Assembly (NCBI GenBank): GCA_965662545.1
Contig: CBFIHZ010000001.1
Span: 124,001 to 188,000, forward strand
Source of the DNA: CPC320 sp002684375
GTDB taxonomy: Bacteria; Pseudomonadota; Alphaproteobacteria; Rhodobacterales; Rhodobacteraceae
Length of the DNA: 64,000 bases
Direction: 5' to 3'
Each line of letters opens with the position of its first letter. Positions within the stretch are counted from its first letter, which is position 1. The position numbers and the translations under genes were made by a program. Shown piece after piece: positions 43,436 through 53,224 of this stretch. Below the pieces are notes generated by a model, which worked only from the letters and a program-made list of their open reading frames with translations, did no database searches and was not told the DNA's origin.

Positions 43436-44314
43436 TCAACGTGTGGTGTTCTTAGACAATGTCAGCGTCGTCCACTCGCCAATTTCTTGGTGGCGTATGG
43501 ACTGGAAGCCTTGGTCCCGATAAACGGCTAACACATCTGTGGCTTGTTCATTTAACAAACCTGATAAAATGACGTGACCGGTATCGGTGACGTGGCGCGA
43601 TATATCCGGGGCTAATGCGATCAGCGGGCCTTTCAAGATATTGGCAAAGATCAGATCGAACGGCGCTGCTTTAGTCAGGGTCGGGTGGTCAAAACCGGTG
43701 GCTTCGAGGCAGGTCACGCACCCTTCCAGACCATTGGCAATAACATTTTCCTGCGCCACGGCTACAGCAACTTGATCGATATCGCTTGCCAATACGGGGT
43801 TGGGCCAAATGCGTGCGGCGGCCATCGCCAAAACTGCAGTCCCACAGCCTATATCCACCACGTTCTGGCCTACGACCCCGCTCTCTGACAAGAGGTCTAG
43901 GGCCTGTAAACATCCAAGTGTGGTGCCGTGATGGCCAGTGCCAAAGGCCATGGCGGCCTCAATCAGCAAGGGCTCGACCCCGGTGGGGATTTGATCGGCA
44001 TCATGGCTGCCATAGACAAAAAACCGTCCCGCCCGCACTGGCGTCAATTCGCGCTTTACTTTGGCCACCCAATCGGTTTCCGGCAGTTCTGAGACCGCAA
44101 AGGGGCGGCTGTCAAAGGCTGCAGCAAGCAAAGCCAGTGCGATTTCGTCCGGGGCCTCAAGAAAATAGCTGCCGACTTCCCATTGTCCTGATCCGTCTTC
44201 TATTTCGAACACGCCGACCCCGGTTGGTGCCGGATCCAGACGTTCAAGGGCTTCGCCCAGGGCTTCGGCGGGTTCTTTGTCCATCAAGGTGGTGAGAGCG
44301 GTGAATGTTGGCAT
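43436..44314 (-). CDS. prmA: Ribosomal protein L11 methyltransferase
   Basis: A 292-residue SAM-dependent methyltransferase that trimethylates ribosomal protein L11. The N-terminal substrate domain (1-100) is followed by EAAMAFGTGHHGTTLGCLQAL near 118-138, the hallmark of PrmA, then motif I VVDIGCGTAVLAMAAA near 152-167 and the NPPY-like FANILKGPL near 225-233. The length is normal. Its ATG directly abuts the stop codon of the MATE gene upstream, so it is the last gene of a three-gene minus unit. Confidence 0.92.
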   Translation of the reverse strand: MPTFTALTTLMDKEPAEALGEALERLDPAPTGVGVFEIEDGSGQWEVGSYFLEAPDEIALALLAAAFDSRPFAVSELPETDWVAKVKRELTPVRAGRFFVYGSHDADQIPTGVEPLLIEAAMAFGTGHHGTTLGCLQALDLLSESGVVGQNVVDIGCGTAVLAMAAARIWPNPVLASDIDQVAVAVAQENVIANGLEGCVTCLEATGFDHPTLTKAAPFDLIFANILKGPLIALAPDISRHVTDTGHVILSGLLNEQATDVLAVYRDQGFQSIRHQEIGEWTTLTLSKNTTR

Positions 44315-45712
44315 CTATTGTCTCCGGTGTGTGACATCATCGCCGTATGCGGGTTGTTTGCTAAGTTCAAGGTCTGAGGACGGAACGACGCCTAATTTTG
44401 ATACATAAATCCAGCCCCAAAGCGCGGCCATTAAGCCGACCGCCGCGCCGACCAGCGTTTGGGCATAAATTACACCAGTGGCGCCAAACATCCCTGTCAA
44501 CCACATACCAATGGGCAGCGTGAGCACACCGTCGCGAAGCCAATTGGTCTGGGTCGAGCGCAGGGGCTTGCCCAATGCGTTAAACGCCGCATTGGATACC
44601 ATCAGGGCCCCGATGAGAATAAAGCCACCCGCGCCAAAATGTGTGAAGGCGTAAAGCACGTCGTTTCCGGCTGGATCAAGCGAAAACCAAAGGCTTATTT
44701 TTTGGCTGGCTAGCATGAGTATGCCCCACATCACGCAGGAATAGAGCGCACAGAATATCAAGGCATCGCGGTAAGTGGCGCGCACACGGTGATAAAGGCC
44801 AGCGCCATAATTTTGGCTGAAAATTCCGGCAATAGCACCCGACAGCGAGAAGATACCGCCAAAGGCTACTACCGTCAGACGACCGACCACAGCCCAGGCT
44901 GCAACGGCGCTATCGCCAAACCCGGCGATCAACCCGGTCAGTAGGTAGTTTCCGAAAGGCGTGGCCATCTGGGTTAACATTGCGGGCAGGGCAATGGCAA
45001 AAAAAGGCTTTAGCATGTCATGAATTGACCTCAAGGTCGGGCGCGCAAGGCTTTTATGGTGCCCGATCACAAGCCACAGTGCGACTGTAGCCATCAAACC
45101 GCGCATAAGGCACAGCGCCAATGCAGCCCCGTCCAGCCCCAATTGCATCCAGATGATAAACAGCGGATCAATCACCAGCGCGACAACACCCGGGATCAGC
45201 GTGATGCTCATGGCGTGCGCGCCTTCGCCTTTGGCGCGCAGAATACCGCCGCCGATCATACCCACCGCCATCAGCACCAACGAGGGCAGAGTAAACTGCA
45301 AATAGCGATCTGCAAGGTCAGCCGCCTCGCCGCTGGCCCCGACCGCAGCCAAAAGATCGTGGCGGAAAACAAGCACCAAAGTAACAACCCCGACTTGCCA
45401 TAGGCAGGTGATAATCAATGCAGCCGAGGCTTGTTCACGTGCCTTGCCATAGGCTTTCTGCCCGATTGATCTTGCCACTAGGGCGGTGGTTGCGATCATT
45501 AAGCCTAGGCCGGCAGATAAGGTGAAATATTGAATCGCAAAAGCATATCCCATGGCGGCCACAAGGGTCCGCTCACCCAGTTGCGAAATCCAAAACAGGT
45601 TCAACGCATCGACACAGAACATGAACGTGATGCCGAGTGCACCGGTCAAAGTCATATACGAGACATGGCCAAAGGTGGAACCGGTGAGAAATTTGCCCTG
45701 CTGCTTGGCCAT
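44315..45712 (-). CDS. MATE-family efflux transporter
   Basis: A 465-residue inner-membrane protein with twelve hydrophobic segments in two six-helix bundles. It begins MAKQQGKFLTGSTFGHVSYMTLTGALG; STFGHVSYMTL just before the first helix is typical of the NorM-like and DinF-like MATE group. MATE proteins export organic cations using Na+ or H+. I start at ATG 45710-45712 (complement); the upstream in-frame extension lies in the MFS gene. It is four bases downstream of the MFS transporter stop and directly abuts prmA. Confidence 0.88.
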   Translation of the reverse strand: MAKQQGKFLTGSTFGHVSYMTLTGALGITFMFCVDALNLFWISQLGERTLVAAMGYAFAIQYFTLSAGLGLMIATTALVARSIGQKAYGKAREQASAALIITCLWQVGVVTLVLVFRHDLLAAVGASGEAADLADRYLQFTLPSLVLMAVGMIGGGILRAKGEGAHAMSITLIPGVVALVIDPLFIIWMQLGLDGAALALCLMRGLMATVALWLVIGHHKSLARPTLRSIHDMLKPFFAIALPAMLTQMATPFGNYLLTGLIAGFGDSAVAAWAVVGRLTVVAFGGIFSLSGAIAGIFSQNYGAGLYHRVRATYRDALIFCALYSCVMWGILMLASQKISLWFSLDPAGNDVLYAFTHFGAGGFILIGALMVSNAAFNALGKPLRSTQTNWLRDGVLTLPIGMWLTGMFGATGVIYAQTLVGAAVGLMAALWGWIYVSKLGVVPSSDLELSKQPAYGDDVTHRRQ

Positions 45713-45716
45713 GATT

Positions 45717-46919
45717 TTAATCCGTAGCTGCGGTCGTTGCTGGTCTGAGCAACGTCTCGGCACCGGATTGTGGGTGGCGCGGGATTAAGAGCGCCAACAA
45801 AAACGATAAGGCCGCTAAGCCGGCCGCCACGCAAAACACCGCGGCTGGTGACGTTAACCATAAAAAACCCAGAAGCACTGGCAGAAACACAGCCGATATA
45901 TGATTGATGGTAAAGGCAACCGCAGCGGTGGGTGCGATATCAGCCGGATCGGCTATTTTCTGGAAATATGTTTTCAGCGCTAGGGCCAGACCAAAAAACA
46001 TATGGTCCAGAATATACAGTGCGGCAGCCAGTAAGACGCCCCAACCAAACAGATAGATCCCGCCATAGGCTAAAAACACGCAGATTAAACCGAAATATTC
46101 AAACAAAAGTGCCTTGCGCTCGCCCCAGCGCGCAACCGCATGGCCCATCAAAGGTGCGAGCATGATATTTGCCACCAGATTAATCAGGTACAATGCCGTG
46201 ACCTGATGGACATGAAAGCCAAAGCGCTCGACCATCATAAACCCTGCGAAGACCATAAAAATCTGTCGGCGGGCGCCAGCAGTGAATTGCAGACAGTAAT
46301 ACAGCCAATAGCGGCGCCTGAGGACGATTTTAGTGTGTTGTCGTGTCGGGGCCTGAAATTGCGGGTAGGCCAACAGACAAAACAACGCGATCAGAACCGT
46401 AAGCCCGCCTGAGACCAGGTAGACCAGATTGTACCCAAGCCCCAGCGTTTCCCAAGTGAGCACGATCACCCCGTAGGCAGCGAAGGTCACTGCCGAACCT
46501 GCGGCCATCAGCCAGCCCAGAACTTTTGGCGCTTGGTCTTTGCTCAACCACTGCAATTGAAGAGATTGGTTGACGGTCTCGTAATAGTGAAACCCGATCG
46601 ACGACAGCATGGTGATAGTCAAAATGCCACCCATTGACGGAAACCACGCTGTGACTGCGGTGGCTGCGCCCAGCAGTATCAGCGCTATGATGCCGAGAAC
46701 CTGTTCGCGGATGAACATGATCAGGGCGATCACGCCCACAGCGAGAAATCCGGGAATTTCGCGCACGCTGTGCAACAAACCGATATCTGCCCCATCGAAC
46801 TGCGCGACATCGATAACGAAATTATTCAATAGCGCAGCCCACGTGGCAAAAGCCATGGGCATTGCGGCGGCCATCATGAACAAAAGGGCGATTGGGCGTC
46901 GCCAGCGCGGCAGGCTCAT
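45717..46919 (-). CDS. MFS-type membrane transporter
   Basis: A 400-residue protein with about twelve hydrophobic segments. Features are LLHSVREIPGFLAVGVIAL near 48-66, FHYYETVNQSLQLQWL near 108-123, and a central hydrophilic loop with RRRYW near 207-211. It looks like a member of the major facilitator superfamily of unknown substrate. The start is uncertain: I use ATG 46917-46919 (MSLPRWRRPIALLF), but ATGs 10 and 14 codons upstream are also open and none has a strong ribosome site. It heads the MFS-MATE-prmA unit and is divergent from the DUF1203 gene. Confidence 0.75.
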   Translation of the reverse strand: MSLPRWRRPIALLFMMAAAMPMAFATWAALLNNFVIDVAQFDGADIGLLHSVREIPGFLAVGVIALIMFIREQVLGIIALILLGAATAVTAWFPSMGGILTITMLSSIGFHYYETVNQSLQLQWLSKDQAPKVLGWLMAAGSAVTFAAYGVIVLTWETLGLGYNLVYLVSGGLTVLIALFCLLAYPQFQAPTRQHTKIVLRRRYWLYYCLQFTAGARRQIFMVFAGFMMVERFGFHVHQVTALYLINLVANIMLAPLMGHAVARWGERKALLFEYFGLICVFLAYGGIYLFGWGVLLAAALYILDHMFFGLALALKTYFQKIADPADIAPTAAVAFTINHISAVFLPVLLGFLWLTSPAAVFCVAAGLAALSFLLALLIPRHPQSGAETLLRPATTAATD

Positions 46920-47108
46920 TGCGGCTGAAATAGGAACTGTATGGACCATCCTGCAGGTCATAGGCGTGAAGCCGCGTCGTGGCGAGGGAAAACGTAGCGA
47001 GGATGGGCGAAAAACTGCAGCAGTGGTGACACAGATAACGTTTGCGCAAGATCCGGGTCGCCGGGTGGAATGGCGACTTGTATTCAATGGTTTTAAATGA
47101 AGATTGAC

Positions 47109-47575
47109 ATGGCCTTTCAAATCAAAGCCCTTCCAATGACCCCTTTGCGCCGCTTTTTTGCGCCTCAGATGCAGAACTGGAGCGTCTTGGTGCCCAGCGC
47201 GTCACTGCCGACTGCAGCCCCGGCTATCCCTGCCGGGTAAGGCTTGCCGAGGCCAAGATCGGAGAGGCGTTGATTCTTTGCAATTTTGAACATCTCGCCG
47301 AGATATCACCCTACCGCGCCTCACATGCGATTTATGTCCGCAGCGGGGCTGTGCAGGCGGTGCCAGCAGTGGGCGAGGTGCCATCGATCTTGCTGCGCCG
47401 CATGCTTTCCGTCAGAGGTTTTGGAGCGGATCACTGTATAAAGACGGCCGAGGTGATAGAGGGAAGAACCCTCTCCGCAACAATAGAGGCCTTTTTCAGT
47501 AAAACGGTAATTTCATACATTCATATCCACAACGCTCAACACGGCTGTTTCGCGGCAAAAGCGCTGCGCGGCTGA
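47109..47575 (+). pseudogene. DUF1203 family gene with a one-base lesion
   Basis: The reading MAFQIKALPMTPLRRFFA (from ATG 47109) continues as DUF1203 sequence only after a -1 shift near 47162-47165: SDAELERLGAQRVTAD, GYPCRV, ILCNFEHLAEISPYRASHA, VGEVPSILLRRMLSVRGF and IHIHNAQHGCFAAK up to the stop at 47573-47575. A single missing base in GCGCC-TCAG explains it. No start codon exists in the downstream frame between the lesion and the preceding stop. All other family positions look intact, so this is either a very recent mutation or a sequencing error. Function of the family is unknown. Confidence 0.75.
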
Positions 47576-47579
47576 TGCA

Positions 47580-49380
47580 TTCCAATGCCTGCAAATTGCA
47601 CAATGCGGTTCGGTGGGTTTGGCGCGGTTGATGCGGGACGTTCTATTTGCAGAACTACCGTTTGAGCCGGGAAAGGTATCAAGCCTGTTCCGGCGGTAAA
47701 TCGTGGTCTCAACGCTTGCTCTGGCATAGGATCAAACGCCCCGATGCGGTTGGCTGAGGGCGCGACCCGATCTATGATAGGGTACACAACGATGACCCGC
47801 TCTTCTAATTTTGGGAAGGACATAGCTGCCTCAAAGCCAAGCGGGTGGCCGCGAGCTGGCGCAAAGACCAGTTGCAAATAAAGGGCCGGGCGAAAACCTG
47901 ACTTTGCCGCAGATCAATCCAAGGGTCCTGCAGTTCGCCGAAAGAGTAGCCAGTATGTTTTGCGCACAAATAACGAGGGAAGCTAAAGACTGATGATAAA
48001 GCGGTCTGCTTGGATGTGGTACATTACGCCAGTGGCCTTGAATAAATCAATCAGCGCGGTCCGCGGATCAGAATGTTCAGAAGTGATGAACCCTTCAATC
48101 GCGTCGCAGGCGGCTTGGCTTGCCCACGCTTGGACCAAAACATGAGTAAAAGAATGCAAAGGGTGGTTTTCGCGCTGGTCGGGATCAATTTGTAAAGTTC
48201 TGCTTTCAATCTCGAAAATGTCCAAGTCGACCGCGCTTTGGGCGGCGAGGATCACTGAAGTGGCAGCCGTATAATTCAGCTCAGGTACACCCCTAAGATG
48301 CGCCTCTGAAAGATGGTTTTTTCAATCCCATGATGGCCGGTTCCACAAGTGCGCTGAGCGCTGCATTTATATCATCTTGGGACATTTTTCCGAGTGCGGG
48401 CATGGCGCTATAAACAATCAATTCTTCGCCGCCTTCATTATGCCAGCGTGCTTTATCCCCTGCCTAGGTATAATTGCCAAAGATCTGTGGCCTCATGTGC
48501 CAGAAAGGATTTTAGGGTCCGCCTGGGTTCGGTGTCGGTTTTGATTTAGCGGTTTGCATTCCATTCAGCTGACGTCAAGAGTTGGCCAGAGGGTGCATTT
48601 CCAGTAAAGCTAACCCGCTTTTCGGCGCTTTCTGACCACTGAAAATAAAGCGTTAAAGGGGCGTCTGAAGCTGTGCGAATACGTCTGTGATAAAGTTCGG
48701 TATAGTCTGAGAGTTTTGTGAGGATAAAGTCGCTGACTTGGCTTGAAAGACCTTCGCTGATGGACAAGGATACATGTTCACTTTTCGCAATATTGTCAGT
48801 CAGGTCGACATATACCACAGACTTGTTTTCGGGCATTTGCACACAGCTTTCGGGGTCCGTGGCCACTCCAGAGATAAAGACCTTTTGTTTTGGCAAAGCG
48901 TGAAAATTGCAATGTGGCTTGAACACAATAAGCGGCCCTGATGCTTGGTCTGCCGTGTCGATGCGCTCGGCAAACCCTTACGGCCCGGTGTTTGGGCCGA
49001 TTCCATGGCCTAAATCGACAAACGGCTGCGGGGCATAGTGCACCACCTCGCACCCGGTCTTGATCTGAAACGAAACCTCGGCAAAGGCGGATTTGTCGCG
49101 CTGCTCTAAAAAGCAAAAGCCGATCTGCGGATGTGTTAAGATTTCATAGGTATCTCGTTAGTCTCAGGCCGGCGTATGATACTGGGGCGTCGGTGGCCCC
49201 AACATGATGCTTTTGACGGGGCGATCAAGTTTGTAATCAAGCTACCATTGATCATTTAAAAGTTGACTGACTGTCACGAACCCCTCATCCGCCTCAGGCA
49301 GAGGGGCCTGAGCAGATGCGATGCCGATAACGTTGAATGCCACCACACAGAGGCTCCAAAAAAATATGCAAAAATAATCC
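47580..49380 (-). pseudogene. Decayed secreted protein gene, possibly a gluzincin-type zinc peptidase
   Basis: Fragments in the minus direction line up over 1.8 kb. A signal-peptide-like start (WSLCVVAFNVIGIASAQA) is at about 49310-49365. A body follows in the same frame with stops at 49242-49244 (TAG) and at three further points, including GPNTGP-stop near 48980 and the NANR-stop at 48546. Then come TLKSFLAHEATDLWQLYLG, a +1 shift in a GGGG run near 48450, and ARWHNEGGEELIVYSAM. Later fragments end at 47983 and continue to about 47580. HEATD...EGGEE resembles the HExxH/EG pair of gluzincins with the second His lost. The identity is inference; the decay is seen directly. Confidence 0.65.
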
Positions 49381-49515
49381 AGATAAATACAAAAAAAACA
49401 GCTTACGTGTCAGTCAGCGAAATTCAAGCTAGAATAACATTCCGGCGGCAAGGCGCTGTCGGGGGGCGTTTTTTATCAAGGCTCGAGGCTTTGTCGCTGT
49501 TTAAATTGCACGCCC

Positions 49516-51714
49516 TCAATAAAAACTTTGCGGGTCAATATCGACGGCCAGCCGCATCTGTGCCTTCAGCTTAAATTGACCAATCCAAGTTGCAAGGGCG
49601 GGTTGTAATGCGGCAGTTTTACCCGCTTTCACCAACAGCCGCACCCGGTGGCGACCGCGCACTCGGGCGATTGGGGCTGGGGCGGGCCCGAACACCTGAG
49701 CGTTGATCTGGCGCAACGGGTGGTCCTGACGGGCCAGTGCGTTGCCCAGCGCAAACAGCTGCGACAGATCTGGCCCCGACAGAATGATCCCCGCCAGCCG
49801 GCCAAAGGGTGGTACCCCGGCGTCGCGACGCTGCGTGGCCTCGGTCTGCAAGAAACCGGTTTCATCCCCCGACAGGATTGACCGGATTACCGGATGCTCG
49901 GGTTGATAGGTTTGTAACAGTGCCTCGCCGGGTTTGTCACTGCGTCCGGCCCGACCCGAGACCTGTCGCATCAGTTGAAACGTGCGTTCGGCGGCGCGTA
50001 AATCTGAGCCTTGCAGACCGAGGTCTGCATCGATCACCCCAACCAGCGTTAAAAGGGGAAAATTATGCCCTTTGGCCACCAGTTGGGTGCCGAGGATGAT
50101 ATCCGCCTCGCCTTTGGCAATAGCTTCAATATGGGCCTTTAACGCGCGGGCGGTGCCATAGAGATCCGATGACAGCGCGGCAATGCGCGCGTCTGGGAAA
50201 AGACTTTGCGCCTCTTCGGTCAGCCGCTCAATCCCCGGGCCAACCGGCGCAAGACGGCCCTCGGCCTCGCAGGACGGGCAGCGTGCCGGCATTGGTTTGG
50301 TCTCGCCGCATTGGTGGCACATCAGGCGGTTTTGGAACCGGTGTTCAACCATGCGGGCATCGCAATCGTCACAGCCGATTTGGTGGCCACACGCCCGGCA
50401 TAGTGTTACGGGCGCATACCCGCGGCGATTGATAAACAACAGCGACTGTTCGCCAGCCTGCAAGCGGCGCTCAATTGCTTTTTGCAGCGTGTGTGAGATC
50501 CAGCGCCCCGCTGGCAGGGATTCCCCGCGCATATCAATCGCACCCAGTTTGGGCATCACCGCTGCACCAAATCGGGCTGCCAATTCAAGATACTGGTATT
50601 TGCCCGCCTCGGCATTGGCCCAGCTTTCCAAACTTGGCGTGGCCGAGGCCAGCACCACGCGTGCGCCGCAGATCGACGCCCGCAGCACTGCCATGTCACG
50701 GGCATGATACAATACGCCATCTTCCTGTTTATAAGAACTATCATGTTCTTCATCGACGACAATCAACCCAAGATTCTGATAAGGTAAAAACAGCGCCGAA
50801 CGGGCGCCAATCACCATTTGTGCACCGCCTGCGCCAACCATTTTCCAAACGCGACGTCGTTCGGTCAAGGTAACACCGGAATGCCATTCGGCGGGAAACG
50901 CGCCAAAGCGTGCCTCGACCCGGTTCAAAAATTCGGCCGTCAGCGCAATTTCGGGCAAGAGCACCAAAGCCTGTCGACCTTGGCGGAGGCATTCGGAGAC
51001 GGCCTCAAGATAGACTTCGGTCTTACCTGATCCGGTGACACCCTTGAGCAATGTGGTACCATAGTTCTGTTGCTTTAACCCGGCGATCAAGGCGCTTGCG
51101 GCCTTCCCCTGAGCTGGCGTCAACGTGGTTTGGCTGTGGTCTGTCTCAAGCGGCTGAAACGGCAGATCGCGCGGGGCATCTTCTTCTTGTACCGCGCCCA
51201 AGGCCACCATACCTTTGATCACTGAGGTGCTGACGCCGGCCATATCGGCCAGTTCTTTGAGCGTAAAGGCCAGCCCGCCGTAGCTTTGAAACGTTTCCAG
51301 CACCCGTCGCCGCGCATCTGTCATGCGGTCGGGCTCTGTTGCACCGGGGCGGTATATTTTGCGCATCGATGGCGGGTTGCTCAGGCCCGGAACCCGGGTG
51401 GCAAGCCGCAACATAGCCGGGCGGGGCGTCAGGGTGTAATCGGCCCCACGTTCCAGAAAACTTTGAAGTTCGGCCCGCATCGGGGCGACATCCAAAACCT
51501 TCGCGACGGCGCGTATTTTGCTCAGGTCGTAATCTCCGCGACCAGCCCCCCAAACCACGCCCAGCACTTTACGCGGCCCCAAAGGTACCTCGACATAGGC
51601 CCCCAGATGGCAACCGCCTTCCGGCGCGCGATAATCCAGCGCGCTGTCCAAAGGTGCTAGCGTCATGACGCTGACCAGTGTATCTTGGTCAAAGAAACCC
51701 GGCTGCTGCAACAC
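49516..51714 (-). CDS. priA: Primosomal protein N' (PriA helicase)
   Basis: A 732-residue superfamily-2 DNA helicase that restarts stalled replication forks. The N-terminal DNA-binding domain covers about 1-110. Walker A is GVTGSGKTE at 225-233, the DEEH box 321-324 (VVDEEHDSSYKQEDG), and motif III SATPSLESW follows. The zinc-binding cysteine region has CRACGHQIGCDDCD and later CHQCGE and CPSC, near 435-480. QLVAKGHNFP and GRAGRSDKPG lie in the helicase C-terminal domain. The length matches alphaproteobacterial PriA. It is divergent from the transaldolase gene 96 bp away. Confidence 0.95.
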   Translation of the reverse strand: MLQQPGFFDQDTLVSVMTLAPLDSALDYRAPEGGCHLGAYVEVPLGPRKVLGVVWGAGRGDYDLSKIRAVAKVLDVAPMRAELQSFLERGADYTLTPRPAMLRLATRVPGLSNPPSMRKIYRPGATEPDRMTDARRRVLETFQSYGGLAFTLKELADMAGVSTSVIKGMVALGAVQEEDAPRDLPFQPLETDHSQTTLTPAQGKAASALIAGLKQQNYGTTLLKGVTGSGKTEVYLEAVSECLRQGRQALVLLPEIALTAEFLNRVEARFGAFPAEWHSGVTLTERRRVWKMVGAGGAQMVIGARSALFLPYQNLGLIVVDEEHDSSYKQEDGVLYHARDMAVLRASICGARVVLASATPSLESWANAEAGKYQYLELAARFGAAVMPKLGAIDMRGESLPAGRWISHTLQKAIERRLQAGEQSLLFINRRGYAPVTLCRACGHQIGCDDCDARMVEHRFQNRLMCHQCGETKPMPARCPSCEAEGRLAPVGPGIERLTEEAQSLFPDARIAALSSDLYGTARALKAHIEAIAKGEADIILGTQLVAKGHNFPLLTLVGVIDADLGLQGSDLRAAERTFQLMRQVSGRAGRSDKPGEALLQTYQPEHPVIRSILSGDETGFLQTEATQRRDAGVPPFGRLAGIILSGPDLSQLFALGNALARQDHPLRQINAQVFGPAPAPIARVRGRHRVRLLVKAGKTAALQPALATWIGQFKLKAQMRLAVDIDPQSFY

Positions 51715-51810
51715 TCTCTCCTTTGTGAGGCCTTTATTGGGGTTTTCTGGTCGTACTGCATGGGGTAAACGCTAGCCAGTCTAAGACCAACCAGTAAACA
51801 GGATTATAGC

Positions 51811-52464
51811 ATGAAATTTTTTGTAGACACCGCTGAGATTGACGCAATTACGGAGCTCAATGACCTTGGTATGGTCGATGGCGTCACCACGAATCCGTCC
51901 CTGATCATGAAGTCTGGTCGCGATATCCTTGATGTCACGAAAGAGATTTGTGCCTTGGTCAGTGGCCCGGTCAGTGCAGAGGTTACCGCAACAGACGCCG
52001 ACACAATGATCGCCGAAGGGCGCAAACTGGGCGAAATTGCTGCTAATATCACCGTCAAAGTACCGTTGACCTGGGACGGGCTGAAAGCCTGTAATGTTCT
52101 GACGGGTGAGGGCAAAATGGTGAATGTCACCTTATGTTTTTCAGCCAACCAAGCGTTGTTGGCCGCCAAAGCGGGTGCGACTTTTATCAGCCCCTTCATC
52201 GGTCGCATCGACGATTTAAACCTCGACGGCCTGGATCTGATTGCAGATATCCGCACGATTTACGACAATTACGGTTTTGATACCCAGATCCTTGCCGCGT
52301 CGATTCGTACGGCCAATCACATGAGCGAATGTGCCAAAATTGGCGCGGATGTGGCCACGGCGCCTCCTGGGATCATCAAAGCGATGGCCAACCATATGCT
52401 GACCGACAAAGGGCTGGCAGCGTTTTTGGCTGATATTGAGAAAACTGGACAGAAGATCATTTGA
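51811..52464 (+). CDS. tal: Transaldolase / fructose-6-phosphate aldolase family protein
   Basis: A 217-residue TIM-barrel Schiff-base aldolase of the small transaldolase (TalC/Fsa) group. It starts MKFFVDTAEIDAI, followed by VDGVTTNPSLIMKSG (22-36), the nucleophile Lys83 in NITVKVPLTWDGL, and ASIRTANHMSECAKIGADVATAP near 163-185. Such enzymes transfer dihydroxyacetone units in the pentose phosphate pathway or act as F6P aldolases. The split between these two activities cannot be made from what I see. It lies between priA and DUF484, as in many Rhodobacterales. Confidence 0.92.
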   Translation: MKFFVDTAEIDAITELNDLGMVDGVTTNPSLIMKSGRDILDVTKEICALVSGPVSAEVTATDADTMIAEGRKLGEIAANITVKVPLTWDGLKACNVLTGEGKMVNVTLCFSANQALLAAKAGATFISPFIGRIDDLNLDGLDLIADIRTIYDNYGFDTQILAASIRTANHMSECAKIGADVATAPPGIIKAMANHMLTDKGLAAFLADIEKTGQKII

Positions 52465-52516
52465 GAAAACGTATCGAGTGGCAAGCGTCCGTCGCGTGAG
52501 ACAGAGTTAGGCTAAG

Positions 52517-53224
52517 ATGACCAGCAAGCCAAAATTAGAGGATGCGCTCCGCGATCGGATTATCGCGGAGCCGACAGCGATCCTTGATGACCAAGACGTG
52601 ATGCGCGCGCTTGTCGAGGCCAATCAAAAGGCGATGGGTGGCAATATTATCGACCTGCGCGGTATTTCGATGGAGCGGTTGGAAAACCGGCTTGATCGTC
52701 TCGAAGATACCCACCGCAGTGTGATCGCCACCGCCTATGATAATCTGGCGGGGACAAATCAGGTGCATCGGGCCGTTTTACGGCTACTGGATTTTGACGA
52801 TTTTGACGCCTTAATGTCAGACTTGAACGGCGAGATTGCCAATATACTGCAAGTGGAGTCTCTTCGGCTGGTTCTTGAAACGTCACAGGCGGAAAGCGAC
52901 CCCGACCTAAGCCGTTTTGGCGCGGTGCTCACGGTTGTCGACGCCGGTTTTGTGGCAGAATATATAAACGCCGCCACGGGCGGACAAAGCCCGCAGGTTA
53001 TTCTGCGTCAGTTTAAAGGCGCCGGGCTCTCTGTGTTTGGCGAAAATAGCCAGAAAATCCAATCCGAAGCTTGTCTGACGCTGGATCTCGGTGGTGCGCG
53101 CCTGCCGGGTATGCTGGTGATGGGTGGTAGGCATCCGCAACAGTTTTCATCCCAGCAGGGCACGGATCTTTTGACGTTTTTCGCAGGCGTGTTCGAACGC
53201 ACTATACGCCGCTTGCTGTTGTGA
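52517..53224 (+). CDS. DUF484 family protein
   Basis: A 235-residue cytoplasmic protein of the DUF484 family, which has a GAF-like fold. The N-terminal helical part includes NIIDLRGISMERLENRLDRLEDTHR (about 42-67); the C-terminal part has GFVAEYINAATGG and DLGGARLPGMLVMGGRHPQQF. The role is unknown, but DUF484 genes are commonly found just upstream of xerC, and here the stop overlaps the xerC start by 4 bp, so the two proteins are made together. Confidence 0.88.
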   Translation: MTSKPKLEDALRDRIIAEPTAILDDQDVMRALVEANQKAMGGNIIDLRGISMERLENRLDRLEDTHRSVIATAYDNLAGTNQVHRAVLRLLDFDDFDALMSDLNGEIANILQVESLRLVLETSQAESDPDLSRFGAVLTVVDAGFVAEYINAATGGQSPQVILRQFKGAGLSVFGENSQKIQSEACLTLDLGGARLPGMLVMGGRHPQQFSSQQGTDLLTFFAGVFERTIRRLLL

